This document shows positions 1 through 9,417 of a DNA stretch of 64,000 nt, in pieces. The stretch's first letter is position 1. Every line of letters starts with the position of its first letter. Where the stretch lies: the NCBI RefSeq assembly GCF_018882295.1, contig NZ_JACVOR010000002.1, positions 744,001-808,000 of the forward strand, in the 5' to 3' direction. Source of the stretch: Polynucleobacter sp. 80A-SIGWE. Its GTDB lineage: Bacteria > Pseudomonadota > Gammaproteobacteria > Burkholderiales > Burkholderiaceae. A model generated the notes under the pieces. It had not been told where the DNA came from, made no database searches, and worked only from the letters and a program-made list of their open reading frames with translations. Position numbers and translations under genes: made by a program.

Positions 1-861
1 GCTAACACCCCAATCACTTCACAATTAAATACTGCATTGATTGCGCATGCAAAAGTCTTAGGTAGTGAGATAGCCAAGGACAACAATGAACAAGAGCATT
101 CGAAATATTTCACTACTCGCTGGACCTACTCTCAAGACTTACCGCCGGAAGCAAGGGTTGCCATGCGTGATATTGCTGCTGCACACGATGCGGATTTGGC
201 TTTCATTTCCCCAGGATTTAATCCAGGTGAAGTGAAGGTGCTAGCAATGGATATGGACTCGACGCTGATCAATATCGAGTGCATTGATGAGATTGCCGAC
301 TTCACAGGCAAGAAAGCTGCCGTTTCAGAAATCACTGAAGCCACTATGCGTGGCGAGATTAAAGATTTCAAAGAAAGCTTGCGCAGACGCGTAGCCCTTC
401 TGGAAGGCGTATCTGCTGATGTATTGGAGTCAGTCTATCGCGAACGTTTGCGACCTAACCCTGGTGCTGCGGAATTGCTAGCCGGGGCAAATGCTAAAGG
501 TTTGTACACCTTGCTAGTTTCTGGAGGCTTCACTTTCTTTACCCAAAAGCTGCAACAGGAGTTGGGCTTCAAGCAAACTCAAGCAAATACTTTAGAAATC
601 ATTGATGGCAAGCTGACCGGTAAAGTCCTTGGCGATATCGTTGATGGTGCAGCGAAGAATGCTTATCTAGAGCAAGCCTGTACTCTCATGGGTTGTAGTA
701 AAGGCAACTCCATCACCATGGGTGATGGATCGAACGACTTGCCAATGATGAATGGCTCTGGAATCAGCATTGCCTATAAAGCAAAACCAATCGTCAAAGA
801 AAAAGCCGACGCGGCTTTTGACCGAGTCGGCTTGGATGCTGCCTTACTACTCATTGCCTAA
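1..861 (+). CDS. serB: Phosphoserine phosphatase SerB, 5' end cut by window
   Basis: Last step of serine synthesis: hydrolyses O-phosphoserine to serine in the cytosol. The frame is open from base 1 with no stop, and the first in-frame start-like codon (TTG at 37) is not convincing, so the gene begins before the window; 286 codons are visible. HAD-superfamily motifs are plain: the nucleophile motif DMDST (from about base 250), a serine-containing motif II (LLVSGGF) and motif III/IV GDGSNDLPMM. The preceding ~80 residues fit the N-terminal regulatory/cap region of SerB. It runs convergently towards bktB, 38 bases away. Identity is very safe; only the N-terminus is unknown. Confidence 0.95.
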   Translation, partial: ANTPITSQLNTALIAHAKVLGSEIAKDNNEQEHSKYFTTRWTYSQDLPPEARVAMRDIAAAHDADLAFISPGFNPGEVKVLAMDMDSTLINIECIDEIADFTGKKAAVSEITEATMRGEIKDFKESLRRRVALLEGVSADVLESVYRERLRPNPGAAELLAGANAKGLYTLLVSGGFTFFTQKLQQELGFKQTQANTLEIIDGKLTGKVLGDIVDGAAKNAYLEQACTLMGCSKGNSITMGDGSNDLPMMNGSGISIAYKAKPIVKEKADAAFDRVGLDAALLLIA

Positions 862-899
862 CGCACTTGGTTTAGGCTAGAGCAGCAAAAGAGCGCTGA

Positions 900-2084
900 T
901 TACAGGCGCTCAAAAATAGTTGCGATACCTTGACCGCCACCAATACACATTGTGACCAAAGCATATTTGCCTTGAACACGATGTAGCTCATGAATAGCCT
1001 TAGTAGCAATAGCGGCACCAGAGCAACCGATTGGGTGACCCAATGCAATCGCTCCACCATTGACGTTTGTCTTGGCTGGATCTAAACCCAAGCCTTTAGT
1101 TACCGCCAAAGCTTGAGCAGCAAATGCTTCATTGGATTCGATCACGTCGATTTGATCCAATTTCAGGCCAGCACGTTCAAGAGCAATCTTGGTTGCTGGG
1201 ATTGGGCCTTCACCCATGATGTGGTTAGGTACACCAGCAACAGCGTAAGACACTAGGCGAGCGATTGGCTTATGACCAGCCTTCTTAGCCGCTTCAGCTT
1301 CAGCCAAAACGAAGAATGCTGCGCCATCATTAATACCCGATGCATTACCTGCAGTAACGCTACCGCCCTCTTTTTTGAAGACTGCTTTCATCTTCGCCAA
1401 AGTTTCCATAGTGGTATCTGGCTTGCAATGTTCGTCTGTATCAAACACAACATCACCCTTACGAGTTTTGATAGTGATTGGAACGATTTGAGATTTGAAG
1501 CGACCCTCTTTGATTGCATGCGCTGCACGACGATGTGATTCCACTGCGAGAGCATCTTGCTCTTCACGTGTCAGCTTCCATTTTTCAACGAGGTTCTCTG
1601 CAGTAACACCCATATGACCAACGCCAAATGGATCCGTCAATACAGAAACCATCAAGTCGATCATTTTGGTATCACCCATACGCGCACCACTGCGCATTGC
1701 TGGTGAACCGTACATACCGCGTGACATCACCTCAACACCACCACCGATACCGTAATCGCAGTCACCCAACATAATTTGTTGAGCAGTAGACACAATCGCT
1801 TGCAAACCAGAACTGCACAAACGATTTAAAGCCATGGCAACCGATTCCATTGGCAGGCCGGCTTGGATAGAAGCTACACGTGCTACGTAGGCGTAACGGT
1901 TATCTGTAGGGATAGTGTTACCAACAGTAACGTAATTAATTAATGCTGGATCTACGCCAGAGCGAGCAACCGCCTCTTTCATCACGATGCCGCCGAGCTC
2001 AGATGGCTCAAGGCTGCTCAATGATCCATTGAATGTGCCAATGGCAGAACGTACGGCACTTAAAACAACGACATCACGACTCAT
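900..2084 (-). CDS. bktB: Acetyl-CoA acetyltransferase / beta-ketothiolase (BktB-like)
   Basis: Thiolase II that condenses two acyl-CoA molecules (acetyl + acetyl or acetyl + propionyl) to 3-ketoacyl-CoA, feeding PHA synthesis, or runs backwards in beta-oxidation. 394 aa, full family length. Visible catalytic residues: acyl-accepting Cys90 in NRLCSSG, His350 in GHPIG, and Cys380 in CIGGGQG. An AAGGGG ribosome binding site precedes the ATG. The sequence resembles Cupriavidus BktB more than PhaA as I remember them, but substrate range cannot be read from sequence. It is the last gene of the leftward phaC-phaB-phaR-rimO-thiolase block, 79 bases after rimO, so a separate promoter is possible. Confidence 0.9.
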   Translation of the reverse strand: MSRDVVVLSAVRSAIGTFNGSLSSLEPSELGGIVMKEAVARSGVDPALINYVTVGNTIPTDNRYAYVARVASIQAGLPMESVAMALNRLCSSGLQAIVSTAQQIMLGDCDYGIGGGVEVMSRGMYGSPAMRSGARMGDTKMIDLMVSVLTDPFGVGHMGVTAENLVEKWKLTREEQDALAVESHRRAAHAIKEGRFKSQIVPITIKTRKGDVVFDTDEHCKPDTTMETLAKMKAVFKKEGGSVTAGNASGINDGAAFFVLAEAEAAKKAGHKPIARLVSYAVAGVPNHIMGEGPIPATKIALERAGLKLDQIDVIESNEAFAAQALAVTKGLGLDPAKTNVNGGAIALGHPIGCSGAAIATKAIHELHRVQGKYALVTMCIGGGQGIATIFERL

Positions 2085-2163
2085 AACAATCCCCTTTACG
2101 GTACCTAAGTAGGCAAAATATTGACCTCAATAAAAGGCCAAAACACTATTTTTATTCCAATAG

Positions 2164-3522
2164 TCAAGTTTCGGCTATTAGGTCATGCCCTTGGGAGCTA
2201 ATCACCGTTACTTTGATGATTTCGCCAGCCCGATAGCGCTTAGAAGGCTTGCTAGGGGGTAAAACCCTCACCAAACCATCAATTTCAGGGGCATCACCGA
2301 TAGTTCGGCCAATTCCACCGGATTCATCCACGCGATCAATAATGACCTGAATGCGCTTGCCTATTTTTTTAGCAAGTCGTTTTGTCGAGATTTCTTCAGC
2401 ATTGGCCATAAATCGAGCTCGGCGATCTTCGCGCAATGCATCTGGAACTGGGTTATCTAAGGCATTGGCAGTTGCACCATCAACCGGTGAATAAGCAAAA
2501 CAGCCGGCACGATCAATTTGAGCCTCATCGAGGAAATTCAAAAGATACTCAAACTCCTCTTCCGTTTCACCTGGGAAGCCAGCAATAAAAGTGCTGCGAA
2601 TTACCAAATCGGGACATGCAGCACGCCATGCCTGAATACGCTCTAAATTCTTTTCTCCACTAGCGGGACGCTTCATGCGCTTAAGTACATCTGGATGCGC
2701 ATGTTGCAAAGGAATATCCAAATACGGGAGGACGCCATAACCATGATCAGAGAACTCGGCCATTAAAGGCAGAACATCATCAACGTGTGGGTAGGGGTAA
2801 ACGTAATGTAAGCGCACCCAAGCTTGATGCTCTCTCGCAATTTGATTTAAAGCATTAACCAAATCAAACATGCGTGTCTTGACTGGTTTGCCATCCCAAA
2901 AGCCAGTGCGATATTGAATATCAACGCCATAGGCACTCGTGTCCTGAGAAACGACCAGCAATTCTTTTACGCCAGACTCAAATAATTTTTTGGCCTCTAG
3001 CAATACCTCACCAATCGGTCGTGAAACCAGGTCACCACGCAAACTAGGAATGATGCAGAAAGTGCAACGGTGATTACAGCCTTCAGAGATCTTGAGGTAC
3101 GCATAATGCTTTGGCGTGAGCTTCACACCAATCGGCGGTAGTAAATCAGTAAAGGGATCGTGAGGTTTAGGCAGATGCAAATGGATAGCCTGCATCACCT
3201 CTTGTGTGGCGTGCGGGCCAGTAACCGCAAGGACTTTAGGGTGAATACTCTGAATGAGATCGCTGCCATCAGCATTTTTACGAGCACCAAGACAGCCCGT
3301 AACAATCACCTTGCCATTCTCGGATAAGGCCTCACCGATTGCTGCAAGACTCTCCTCTACAGCAGAGTCAATAAAGCCACAGGTATTCACAACTACGAGA
3401 TCGGCGCCAGAATAATCCTTGGCAGTCTCGTAACCCTCAGCACTTAATTGAGTGAGGATAAGTTCAGAATCAACTAGGGCCTTGGGGCATCCCAAGGAAA
3501 CAAAACCAACTTTACCTGCCAC
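2164..3522 (-). CDS. rimO: Ribosomal protein S12 methylthiotransferase RimO
   Basis: Radical-SAM enzyme with two Fe-S clusters that adds a methylthio group to the conserved aspartate of ribosomal protein S12. 452 aa. The N-terminal UPF0004 domain carries cluster cysteines C12, C48 and C77. The radical-SAM CxxxCxxC motif is C149/C153/C156 (CNHRCTFC). The C-terminal ~60 residues (RIQVIIDRV...) fit a TRAM RNA-binding domain. The gene starts 2 bases after the phaR stop, so it is almost certainly co-transcribed with the PHA genes although its role is in translation. I recall the phaR-rimO pairing as common in Burkholderiales. Confidence 0.95.
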   Translation of the reverse strand: MAGKVGFVSLGCPKALVDSELILTQLSAEGYETAKDYSGADLVVVNTCGFIDSAVEESLAAIGEALSENGKVIVTGCLGARKNADGSDLIQSIHPKVLAVTGPHATQEVMQAIHLHLPKPHDPFTDLLPPIGVKLTPKHYAYLKISEGCNHRCTFCIIPSLRGDLVSRPIGEVLLEAKKLFESGVKELLVVSQDTSAYGVDIQYRTGFWDGKPVKTRMFDLVNALNQIAREHQAWVRLHYVYPYPHVDDVLPLMAEFSDHGYGVLPYLDIPLQHAHPDVLKRMKRPASGEKNLERIQAWRAACPDLVIRSTFIAGFPGETEEEFEYLLNFLDEAQIDRAGCFAYSPVDGATANALDNPVPDALREDRRARFMANAEEISTKRLAKKIGKRIQVIIDRVDESGGIGRTIGDAPEIDGLVRVLPPSKPSKRYRAGEIIKVTVISSQGHDLIAET

Positions 3523-3524
3523 AA

Positions 3525-4085
3525 CTACTCTTTTTCTGTTGGGTTAGGTTGACCTGGAAATGGGAAACCTTTAAATATTGTTGGGGAGTTTTGCATTTGC
3601 TCTTGCATCTTCACAAATAGGTCTTTGCTTTGCTCCATGTAGTTACCCATCAAACCTTGCATCATTGGGTTTTGAAGATTCATCATCTTGGCCCATGCTT
3701 CAGGAGTGCTACCTGCACCCAAGCCCTGTGTTTGATCGCCAAGCTTATTGTGGATATCCACGAAAGATTGCATGGTCTTTTCAAGATAGCTACCCATCAA
3801 ACCTTGCATGGAGTTTCCATAAAAGCGAATGATTTGAGAAAGCATTTGAGTAGAAAACACCGGCGCTCCGCCAGCCTCTTCTTCCAAAATAATTTGTAGC
3901 AAGATATTGCGCGTTAAATCATCTTCAGTTTTTGCATCAACAACGCTAAAAGCATCGCCAGCCATTACTAAATTTTTGATATCAGCCAGCGTGACATAAG
4001 TGCTGGTTTGGGTGTCGTATAAACGACGATTGGGATACTTCTTAATCAAGCGGCTATCGCCTGCTTTTTTGGAACGTGTGGCCAT
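3525..4085 (-). CDS. phaR: Polyhydroxyalkanoate synthesis repressor PhaR
   Basis: DNA- and granule-binding regulator that represses phasin and PHA genes until PHA granules titrate it away. 186 aa from the ATG at 4085, chosen over a TTG 30 bases upstream because AGGA sits about 10 bases before this ATG and the protein then begins MATRSKK. The N-terminal PHB_acc_N DNA-binding domain is visible ([12 protein letters not shown], then YVTLADIK). The C-terminal half contains two similar segments, [12 protein letters not shown] and [12 protein letters not shown], as in the PHB_acc repeat. It lies downstream of phaB after a 116-base gap rich in inverted repeats that may be its own operator. Confidence 0.93.
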   Translation of the reverse strand: MATRSKKAGDSRLIKKYPNRRLYDTQTSTYVTLADIKNLVMAGDAFSVVDAKTEDDLTRNILLQIILEEEAGGAPVFSTQMLSQIIRFYGNSMQGLMGSYLEKTMQSFVDIHNKLGDQTQGLGAGSTPEAWAKMMNLQNPMMQGLMGNYMEQSKDLFVKMQEQMQNSPTIFKGFPFPGQPNPTEKE

Positions 4086-4119
4086 GTAATTTTTTCCTAA
4101 CTCTCGGTACTGCAATGCA

Positions 4120-4189
4120 ACATCGGCATAGTTTATCCCTAGTTTGACCTTAAGGTAAATATGCCGATGTGCAGACCACTAAAACTGCA
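4120..4189. promoter_or_regulatory. Nested inverted repeats upstream of phaR
   Basis: In the 116-base gap between phaB and phaR there is an 11-base perfect inverted repeat (ACATCGGCATA at 4120-4130, TATGCCGATGT at 4160-4170). Its 29-base loop holds the 10-base palindrome ACCTTAAGGT (4147-4156). A second pair, TGCAG/CTGCA, spans 4170-4189. The arms are seen directly; a role as PhaR operator or RNA attenuator is inference. Confidence 0.5.
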
Positions 4190-4201
4190 TTTTTAAGGTG
4201 T

Positions 4202-4942
4202 TTAACCTGTATGCAGACCGCCATTCAAGGAGAAATCAGCGCCAGTCGCATAGCCACCATCGTCGGAAGCAATCCAGCAGCAAATTGAAGCGATCTCTTC
4301 TGGAGTGCCCAAACGCTTAACCGGAACGCCAGCAACGATCTTCTCCAGAACATCTTCACGAATAGCCTTAACCATATCTGTACCGATATACCCAGGAGAA
4401 ACTGTATTAACAGTCACACCCTTGGAGGCCAGCTCTTGTGACAAGGCCATGGTAAATCCGTGCAAACCTGCTTTTGCAGTGGAATAGTTGGATTGACCAA
4501 ACTGGCCCTTCTGACCGTTCACTGAGGAGATGTTGATAATACGACCCCAGCCGTTATCAGCCATGCCATCAACCACTTGCTTAGTCACATTGAACAAAGA
4601 ATTGAGGTTGGTATCAATTACTGCTTTCCACTGCTCTGGAGTCATTTTACGGAAGACGCTGTCTTTAGTAATGCCAGCGTTATTGACCAAAACATCCACA
4701 CGCCCTACTTCAGCTTTCACTTTATCGAATGCAGCAACGGTACTGTCCCAGTCGGAAACGTTACCTTCAGAAGCAATGAAGTCATAACCTAGAGCTTTTT
4801 GCTCGCCAATCCAGCGATCTTTACGCGGGGAGTTTGGACCGCAACCAGCGATGACTTTAAAGCCATCTTTGGCGAGACGTTGACAAATAGCAGTGCCAAT
4901 ACCACCCATACCACCAGTTACGTATGCAATTTTTTGAGACAT
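4202..4942 (-). CDS. phaB: Acetoacetyl-CoA reductase PhaB
   Basis: NADPH-dependent reduction of acetoacetyl-CoA to (R)-3-hydroxybutyryl-CoA, the monomer for PHA synthase. Classical short-chain dehydrogenase of 246 aa: nucleotide-binding TGGMGGIG (residues 9-16), NNAG at 87-90, and the catalytic triad Ser140, Tyr153, Lys157 in the same positions as in Cupriavidus PhaB. It starts 21 bases after phaC ends, so the two are co-transcribed. FabG-type reductases look similar, but the NSPRKDRW segment and the operon context favour PhaB. Confidence 0.95.
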   Translation of the reverse strand: MSQKIAYVTGGMGGIGTAICQRLAKDGFKVIAGCGPNSPRKDRWIGEQKALGYDFIASEGNVSDWDSTVAAFDKVKAEVGRVDVLVNNAGITKDSVFRKMTPEQWKAVIDTNLNSLFNVTKQVVDGMADNGWGRIINISSVNGQKGQFGQSNYSTAKAGLHGFTMALSQELASKGVTVNTVSPGYIGTDMVKAIREDVLEKIVAGVPVKRLGTPEEIASICCWIASDDGGYATGADFSLNGGLHTG

Positions 4943-4963
4943 GTATTACCCCTTATGAAAATA

Positions 4964-6598
4964 TTATTGAGCAACTGCGGATACTTTTTCTTTCACGTAC
5001 TTACCAGGCGCCGCTTCTAGTTTTTTGTACTGTGCATTACCAAACGATTTGCTAGCTTTAATTTTCTTGCCACCAAACTGTTCTAACCATTGAGCGTAGT
5101 TAGGCCACCAACTACCCTTGATATCTTTTGCTGCAGCTAACCACTCGTCTGCAGTCTTCGCCAATTTATTGTTTTCAAAATAATGACGTTTATTTTTTGC
5201 TGGTGGATTGATCACTCCAGCAATGTGTCCTGACGCTCCCAAGACAAAACGATTCTTGCCTTTCAGGATATGAGTGGACTCATAAGCTGATTTCCAGGGC
5301 ACGATGTGGTCATCATGCGATGCGTAAATATATGCTGGAACAGTGATCTTGCCTAAGTCAACCTTTTCACCGCAAACGGTGAGCTTGCCTGGTTTAATTA
5401 GTTCGTTTTGTAGATAGGTATGGCGCAGATACCAGCAGTACATTGGACCAGGTAGATTAGTAGAGTCACCATTCCAATAGAGCAAATCAAATGGCGGCGG
5501 AGAATTTCCTTTTAAGTAATTCTCAACAACATAGTTCCACACCAAGTCATTTGGACGCAAGAAAGAGAATGTATTACCCAGGTCTAAACCCGACATCATC
5601 CCGAAATGACCGCCCTCACCACCAATGGTGCTTTCGCGTAACTTGACCATGCCTTCATCAATAAAGACATCCAGAATTCCAGTATCAGTAAAGTCTAATA
5701 ACGTGGTGAGCAAGGTTAAGCTAGCAACATAATCTTTTTTACGCGCCGCTAATACAGCTAAGGCCGTAGAAGTTAAAGTTCCTCCAACGCAGAAGCCGAG
5801 CACATTAATCTGATCTGTTGCTCCAATCTCCCTAGTCACCTCAATTGCTTTAATGACACCTTCGCCAACGTAATCATCCCAAGTTACTTTAGACATGGAG
5901 GCATCAGGATTTTTCCAGGAAACCAAGAAAACTGTGTGGCCCTGCTCAACCATGTAACGCACAACAGAGTTATCAGGTTGTAGATCCAAAATGTAGTACT
6001 TATTAATACAAGGCGGCACCATTAAATAGGGTCGCTCATAGACGGTCTCAGTCAATGGCGTGTATTGAATCAACTCAAAGAGATCATTGCGAAATACCAC
6101 CTGACCTTCTGTTGTTGCAATATTCTTGCCAACCTCAAAAGCACTTTCATCAGTCAGTGAAACTTTGCCTTTTTTCAAATCTCCCAGCAAGTTCACTATT
6201 CCATTTTGAATAGACTGACCTTGTGAACTAATAATGTTTTCAAGAACTTCTGGATTAGTGGCAATAAAGTTTGAAGGCGATAAGGCATCAATCATTTGCT
6301 CTGTAGCAAACAAAATTTTGGCCTTGGTTTTTTCATCGGTATCAACTGCATTTGCGAGTGCCTGCAAATGTTTAGAGTTCAACAAATAAGTTGCGGCAAT
6401 CATTTTGCTCCAAGACGAATGCCAAGCTTTACCAGAGAAGCGGCGATCTTTTACTTCAATAGATTCTGGATTAGTTGCAAGATGCGCGAATTCAGCGAAG
6501 TATTCTTTTTGAATTTCTGCCAAACGCTCTGGTGGAATTAACGCCATGTGGTGTGGAGCCAGTGATGGCGCAACACCTGTATTCATACCTGCAAACAT
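4964..6598 (-). CDS. phaC: Class I poly(3-hydroxyalkanoate) synthase PhaC
   Basis: Polymerises (R)-3-hydroxyacyl-CoA into PHA on the granule surface. 544 aa, somewhat shorter at the N-terminus than the ~590-aa Cupriavidus enzyme. The lipase-like box GFCVGGT carries the nucleophile Cys270; the other triad members are Asp430 (DDHIVPW) and His458 (SGHIAG). The ATG at 6598 has only a weak purine run before it; an internal ATG four codons later is possible. It opens the phaC-phaB-phaR-rimO run and lies 102 bases after pgeF, in a gap that contains inverted repeats. Confidence 0.95.
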   Translation of the reverse strand: MFAGMNTGVAPSLAPHHMALIPPERLAEIQKEYFAEFAHLATNPESIEVKDRRFSGKAWHSSWSKMIAATYLLNSKHLQALANAVDTDEKTKAKILFATEQMIDALSPSNFIATNPEVLENIISSQGQSIQNGIVNLLGDLKKGKVSLTDESAFEVGKNIATTEGQVVFRNDLFELIQYTPLTETVYERPYLMVPPCINKYYILDLQPDNSVVRYMVEQGHTVFLVSWKNPDASMSKVTWDDYVGEGVIKAIEVTREIGATDQINVLGFCVGGTLTSTALAVLAARKKDYVASLTLLTTLLDFTDTGILDVFIDEGMVKLRESTIGGEGGHFGMMSGLDLGNTFSFLRPNDLVWNYVVENYLKGNSPPPFDLLYWNGDSTNLPGPMYCWYLRHTYLQNELIKPGKLTVCGEKVDLGKITVPAYIYASHDDHIVPWKSAYESTHILKGKNRFVLGASGHIAGVINPPAKNKRHYFENNKLAKTADEWLAAAKDIKGSWWPNYAQWLEQFGGKKIKASKSFGNAQYKKLEAAPGKYVKEKVSAVAQ

Positions 6599-6647
6599 AA
6601 TGATCTCGTAAAGTTATTGAGACCATTCTCCATCTATCAGGCTGGAA

Positions 6648-6680
6648 GGGTTATACGCACTAACCCTAGCCCTAGGGCTA
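6648..6680. repeat. Tandem inverted repeats between pgeF and phaC
   Basis: Two adjacent dyads fill the middle of the pgeF-phaC gap: GGGTTA-N7-TAACCC (6648-6666), followed at once by the 14-base perfect palindrome TAGCCCTAGGGCTA (6667-6680). No U-run follows on the minus strand, so this is not a normal terminator. It may be an operator for phaC; that is inference. Confidence 0.4.
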
Positions 6681-6700
6681 AGCTAGTAATAACCCCGAGA

Positions 6701-7480
6701 TTATCTTTCAGAAGATATCCAAATCAATGAAGCAAAACGGCCGGTTTCTTTATCTCTGCGATAAGAGAAGAATCTATCCGAATCATTAAAGGTGCAAAAG
6801 TCACCACCATCAATTTGCTCAACACCCAATGACCGTAATCGCTTTTTGGCAAGCAAATATAGATTTGCCAAGTACTTTCCGGGGCTCCCAGCAATTGGCG
6901 TAAATGCCTTTGACAAAATATCTTGGCCTTGGGGAGCGAAAGCCTGCAGCACATCTTCACCCACCTCAAATGCTGTCGGACCGATGGCGGGACCCATCCA
7001 CACAACAATATCCTTCGGACTGAGTCCTGGCGTTATGGCAAGCATTGCTTGAAGAGTATTTTCAAGAACGCCACCGCTTAGACCGCGCCAACCAGCATGT
7101 GCTGCCCCAATAACTCCCCCACTCTTGCTTGCAAACAGTACTGGCATGCAATCTGCAGTCAGAATCGCCAGCACCTCATTTGGAATATTGGTGACAGCAG
7201 CATCAGCCTCAAATGGTTTATCAGTGGAGGCGTTTCTGGAGGCTGGAGTGCTAACAGTCACACCATGAATCTGTTTCAGCCAAAGTGGTTCAGCAGGAAG
7301 ATGTGATCTCACGATGCTGCGGTTATGCAGAACGTCTACTGAATCATCACCGGCATTCAGTCCAAGGTTGAGAGTATTAAATGGTGAACTGCTGACACCG
7401 CCATGGCGAGTTGTACAAAAGGCCTTCACTTGTTGCGGTGCAACCCAGCTTGGCTCAATCCAATTAATTGCGTTGGTCAT
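6701..7480 (-). CDS. pgeF: Peptidoglycan editing factor PgeF / YfiH family (multicopper polyphenol oxidase-like)
   Basis: YfiH/DUF152 family. E. coli YfiH has been implicated in correcting mis-incorporated muropeptides, and relatives act as purine nucleoside phosphorylase or laccase-like enzymes, so the exact reaction is open. 259 aa. The conserved metal-ligand set is visible: His72 (KQIHG), Cys111 (TADCMP) and His128 (AAHAGWRG). The start overlaps the end of rluD by 17 bases, the usual rluD-yfiH arrangement, implying translational coupling. Confidence 0.9.
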   Translation of the reverse strand: MTNAINWIEPSWVAPQQVKAFCTTRHGGVSSSPFNTLNLGLNAGDDSVDVLHNRSIVRSHLPAEPLWLKQIHGVTVSTPASRNASTDKPFEADAAVTNIPNEVLAILTADCMPVLFASKSGGVIGAAHAGWRGLSGGVLENTLQAMLAITPGLSPKDIVVWMGPAIGPTAFEVGEDVLQAFAPQGQDILSKAFTPIAGSPGKYLANLYLLAKKRLRSLGVEQIDGGDFCTFNDSDRFFSYRRDKETGRFASLIWISSER

Positions 7481-8504
7481 TTTTGATGGACGCCATTAAT
7501 ACCTCTTCCTTGGGTAAATCTACTTCACTCATCCCCAGCAGTGGCAATAAATCGATTAAATCTTGCGGAGGTAGCCTAAACCAGGTCATGACTTCATGGG
7601 TTGCTGGGTGTTGCAGGCTAAGAGCGTAAGCGTGCAAAGCTTGGCGACTGAAAGGCAATGATTTGGCCGCACCAGGGGTGCGCTTGCGATAAACGGGATC
7701 CCCTAGGAGTGGAAAACCTAAGGACTCCAAGTGAACCCGAATTTGATGGGTACGGCCTGTCTCTAGGCGGCACTCCAGCAGGGCCGTAGGACTTTCAGCG
7801 AAAGCCCCTTTAGCCAAGCGCCGAAACAGCGTTGCTGCAGGCTTGCCCTGGGGTGAGCCAGCCGCCATTTTGAGGCGATCACGCTGATCACGGCCAACGC
7901 TTGCTAATACCTTCCCCTGAGATGGAGCATCCCCCCAAACCCATGCGAGGTAGCGTCGACCTACTGTCCTCTCCTGTAACTGCCTCACAAGGGAGGTTTG
8001 GGCGATATCCGTACGGGCCACCACCATTAATCCAGAGGTATCTTTATCCAAGCGGTGAACAATTCCGGCTCTTGGTAATTGCTTAAGCTCAGGAAAGCGA
8101 TGCAAGAGGCCATTTAACAAAGTACCCGTCCAATTACCAGCCGCGGGATGAACCACGAGCCCAGCGGGCTTATTAATAACAATGACCGTGCCATCCTCAT
8201 AAACGACATCTAAGGGGATATCTTCTGGCGCAAAGGCAAATTGTTCCGGCATTTCTTGCGGAAATACCTTAATACTCTCGCTCCCACGGAGTAAATGGCG
8301 GACTTTAGTGACTTTTCCATCAACCGTAACAGCCCCAGCCTCAACCCAGGCCTTCAGCCGATTCCGGGAATAATCAGGCAAAGCGCCGCCAAGGAACTTG
8401 TCTAAACGCTCTCCGCTGACCTCAGGAGGAACTTCTAGGGTAATGAAATCCTCATCATCGATATAATCAATGGGATTCGAATCGGGAGTATGCGGCAATG
8501 CCAC
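7464..8504 (-). CDS. rluD: 23S rRNA pseudouridine synthase RluD
   Basis: Makes pseudouridines in helix 69 of 23S rRNA (positions 1911/1915/1917 in E. coli). 346 aa. S4 RNA-binding domain at about residues 31-80 (GERLDKFL...), then the RluA-type catalytic domain with the HRLDKDTSG motif (catalytic Asp153) and the binding motif GRTHQIRVH. The best available start is a GTG at 8504, because no ATG lies between it and the S4 domain. This makes it overlap the divergent bamD start by 7 bases. Confidence 0.93.
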   Translation of the reverse strand: MALPHTPDSNPIDYIDDEDFITLEVPPEVSGERLDKFLGGALPDYSRNRLKAWVEAGAVTVDGKVTKVRHLLRGSESIKVFPQEMPEQFAFAPEDIPLDVVYEDGTVIVINKPAGLVVHPAAGNWTGTLLNGLLHRFPELKQLPRAGIVHRLDKDTSGLMVVARTDIAQTSLVRQLQERTVGRRYLAWVWGDAPSQGKVLASVGRDQRDRLKMAAGSPQGKPAATLFRRLAKGAFAESPTALLECRLETGRTHQIRVHLESLGFPLLGDPVYRKRTPGAAKSLPFSRQALHAYALSLQHPATHEVMTWFRLPPQDLIDLLPLLGMSEVDLPKEEVLMASIKNDQRN

Positions 8505-9397
8505 GCTTAAAGAGCCTTTTAGTTATGTCGGACGTTATTACAGACGCCAGTTTAAGGCTTGCTGCCACCGTTGGGTCATCTTCCAGAAAATCCCTTATAT
8601 CTTTATTTGTTGGTGCTAGCGCAGCCTGCCTAATTCTCGGTGGGTGTGCAGGTAGTGACGGCTCAAAGGATGATTCAGATCTTTGGTCTGAGACCAAGCT
8701 TTACTCTGAAGCTACCGACAAATTAAATGATGCTGACTACGCTAAGTGCGGAAAGTATTTTGAGAAGCTTGAAGGTCGATTCCCATTTGGCCCTTATTCA
8801 CAGCAAGCCCAAATCAATGCAGCGTATTGTTACTGGAAAGGCCAGGAACAAGCCCAAGCTTTAGTTGCTATTGATCGCTTCATCAAACTACATCAAGGAA
8901 GTCCAAATTTAGATTACGGCTACTACCTCAAGGGCTTGATTAGTTTTAATGATGACTTAGGTTGGCTTGGTAAATTTACTGGACAAGATTTAAGTGAGCG
9001 CGATCCAAAAGCAGCTAAAGAAGCTTTTGAATCTTTCAAAGTTGTTGTTGAGCGTTTCCCTGATAGTAAATATGCGCCCGATTCTTTAGATCGTATGCGC
9101 TATATCGTGAACTCATTAGCAGAGGCTGACGTGATCGTTGCTCGCTTCTACTATCAACGTGGCGCCTACCTAGCGTCAGCTAATAGAGCGCAACTTGTTA
9201 TCCGTGATTACGATCGTGCACCTGCTGTTGAAGAGGCACTCTACCTTCTTACGAAGTCTTATGAAAAGCTGGGTATGACTGACTTGAGTAATGATTCGCT
9301 GCGCGTATTCAAACTCAACTTCCCCGATAGTCAAATGATGGTTACCGGTCAACGCGTTCAAAAAGAGCGTCGTTGGTGGCAGATCTGGAATAAGTAA
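8498..9397 (+). CDS. bamD: Outer membrane assembly lipoprotein BamD
   Basis: Essential lipoprotein of the BAM complex that inserts beta-barrels into the outer membrane. 299 aa, TPR-like helical repeats throughout (e.g. AQINAAYCYWKGQEQAQALVA region). A signal peptide ends in the lipobox LILGGC, lipidated at Cys50. The start is uncertain: the ATG at 8498 has GGGAG nine bases upstream (8484-8488) and overlaps rluD head to head; the ATG at 8525 would avoid the overlap but lacks a ribosome binding site. The ~30 residues before the hydrophobic segment are unusually long for a lipoprotein signal. Confidence 0.93.
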   Translation: MPRLKSLLVMSDVITDASLRLAATVGSSSRKSLISLFVGASAACLILGGCAGSDGSKDDSDLWSETKLYSEATDKLNDADYAKCGKYFEKLEGRFPFGPYSQQAQINAAYCYWKGQEQAQALVAIDRFIKLHQGSPNLDYGYYLKGLISFNDDLGWLGKFTGQDLSERDPKAAKEAFESFKVVVERFPDSKYAPDSLDRMRYIVNSLAEADVIVARFYYQRGAYLASANRAQLVIRDYDRAPAVEEALYLLTKSYEKLGMTDLSNDSLRVFKLNFPDSQMMVTGQRVQKERRWWQIWNK

Positions 9398-9417
9398 TTA
9401 TCAAATAAGATAGATGC

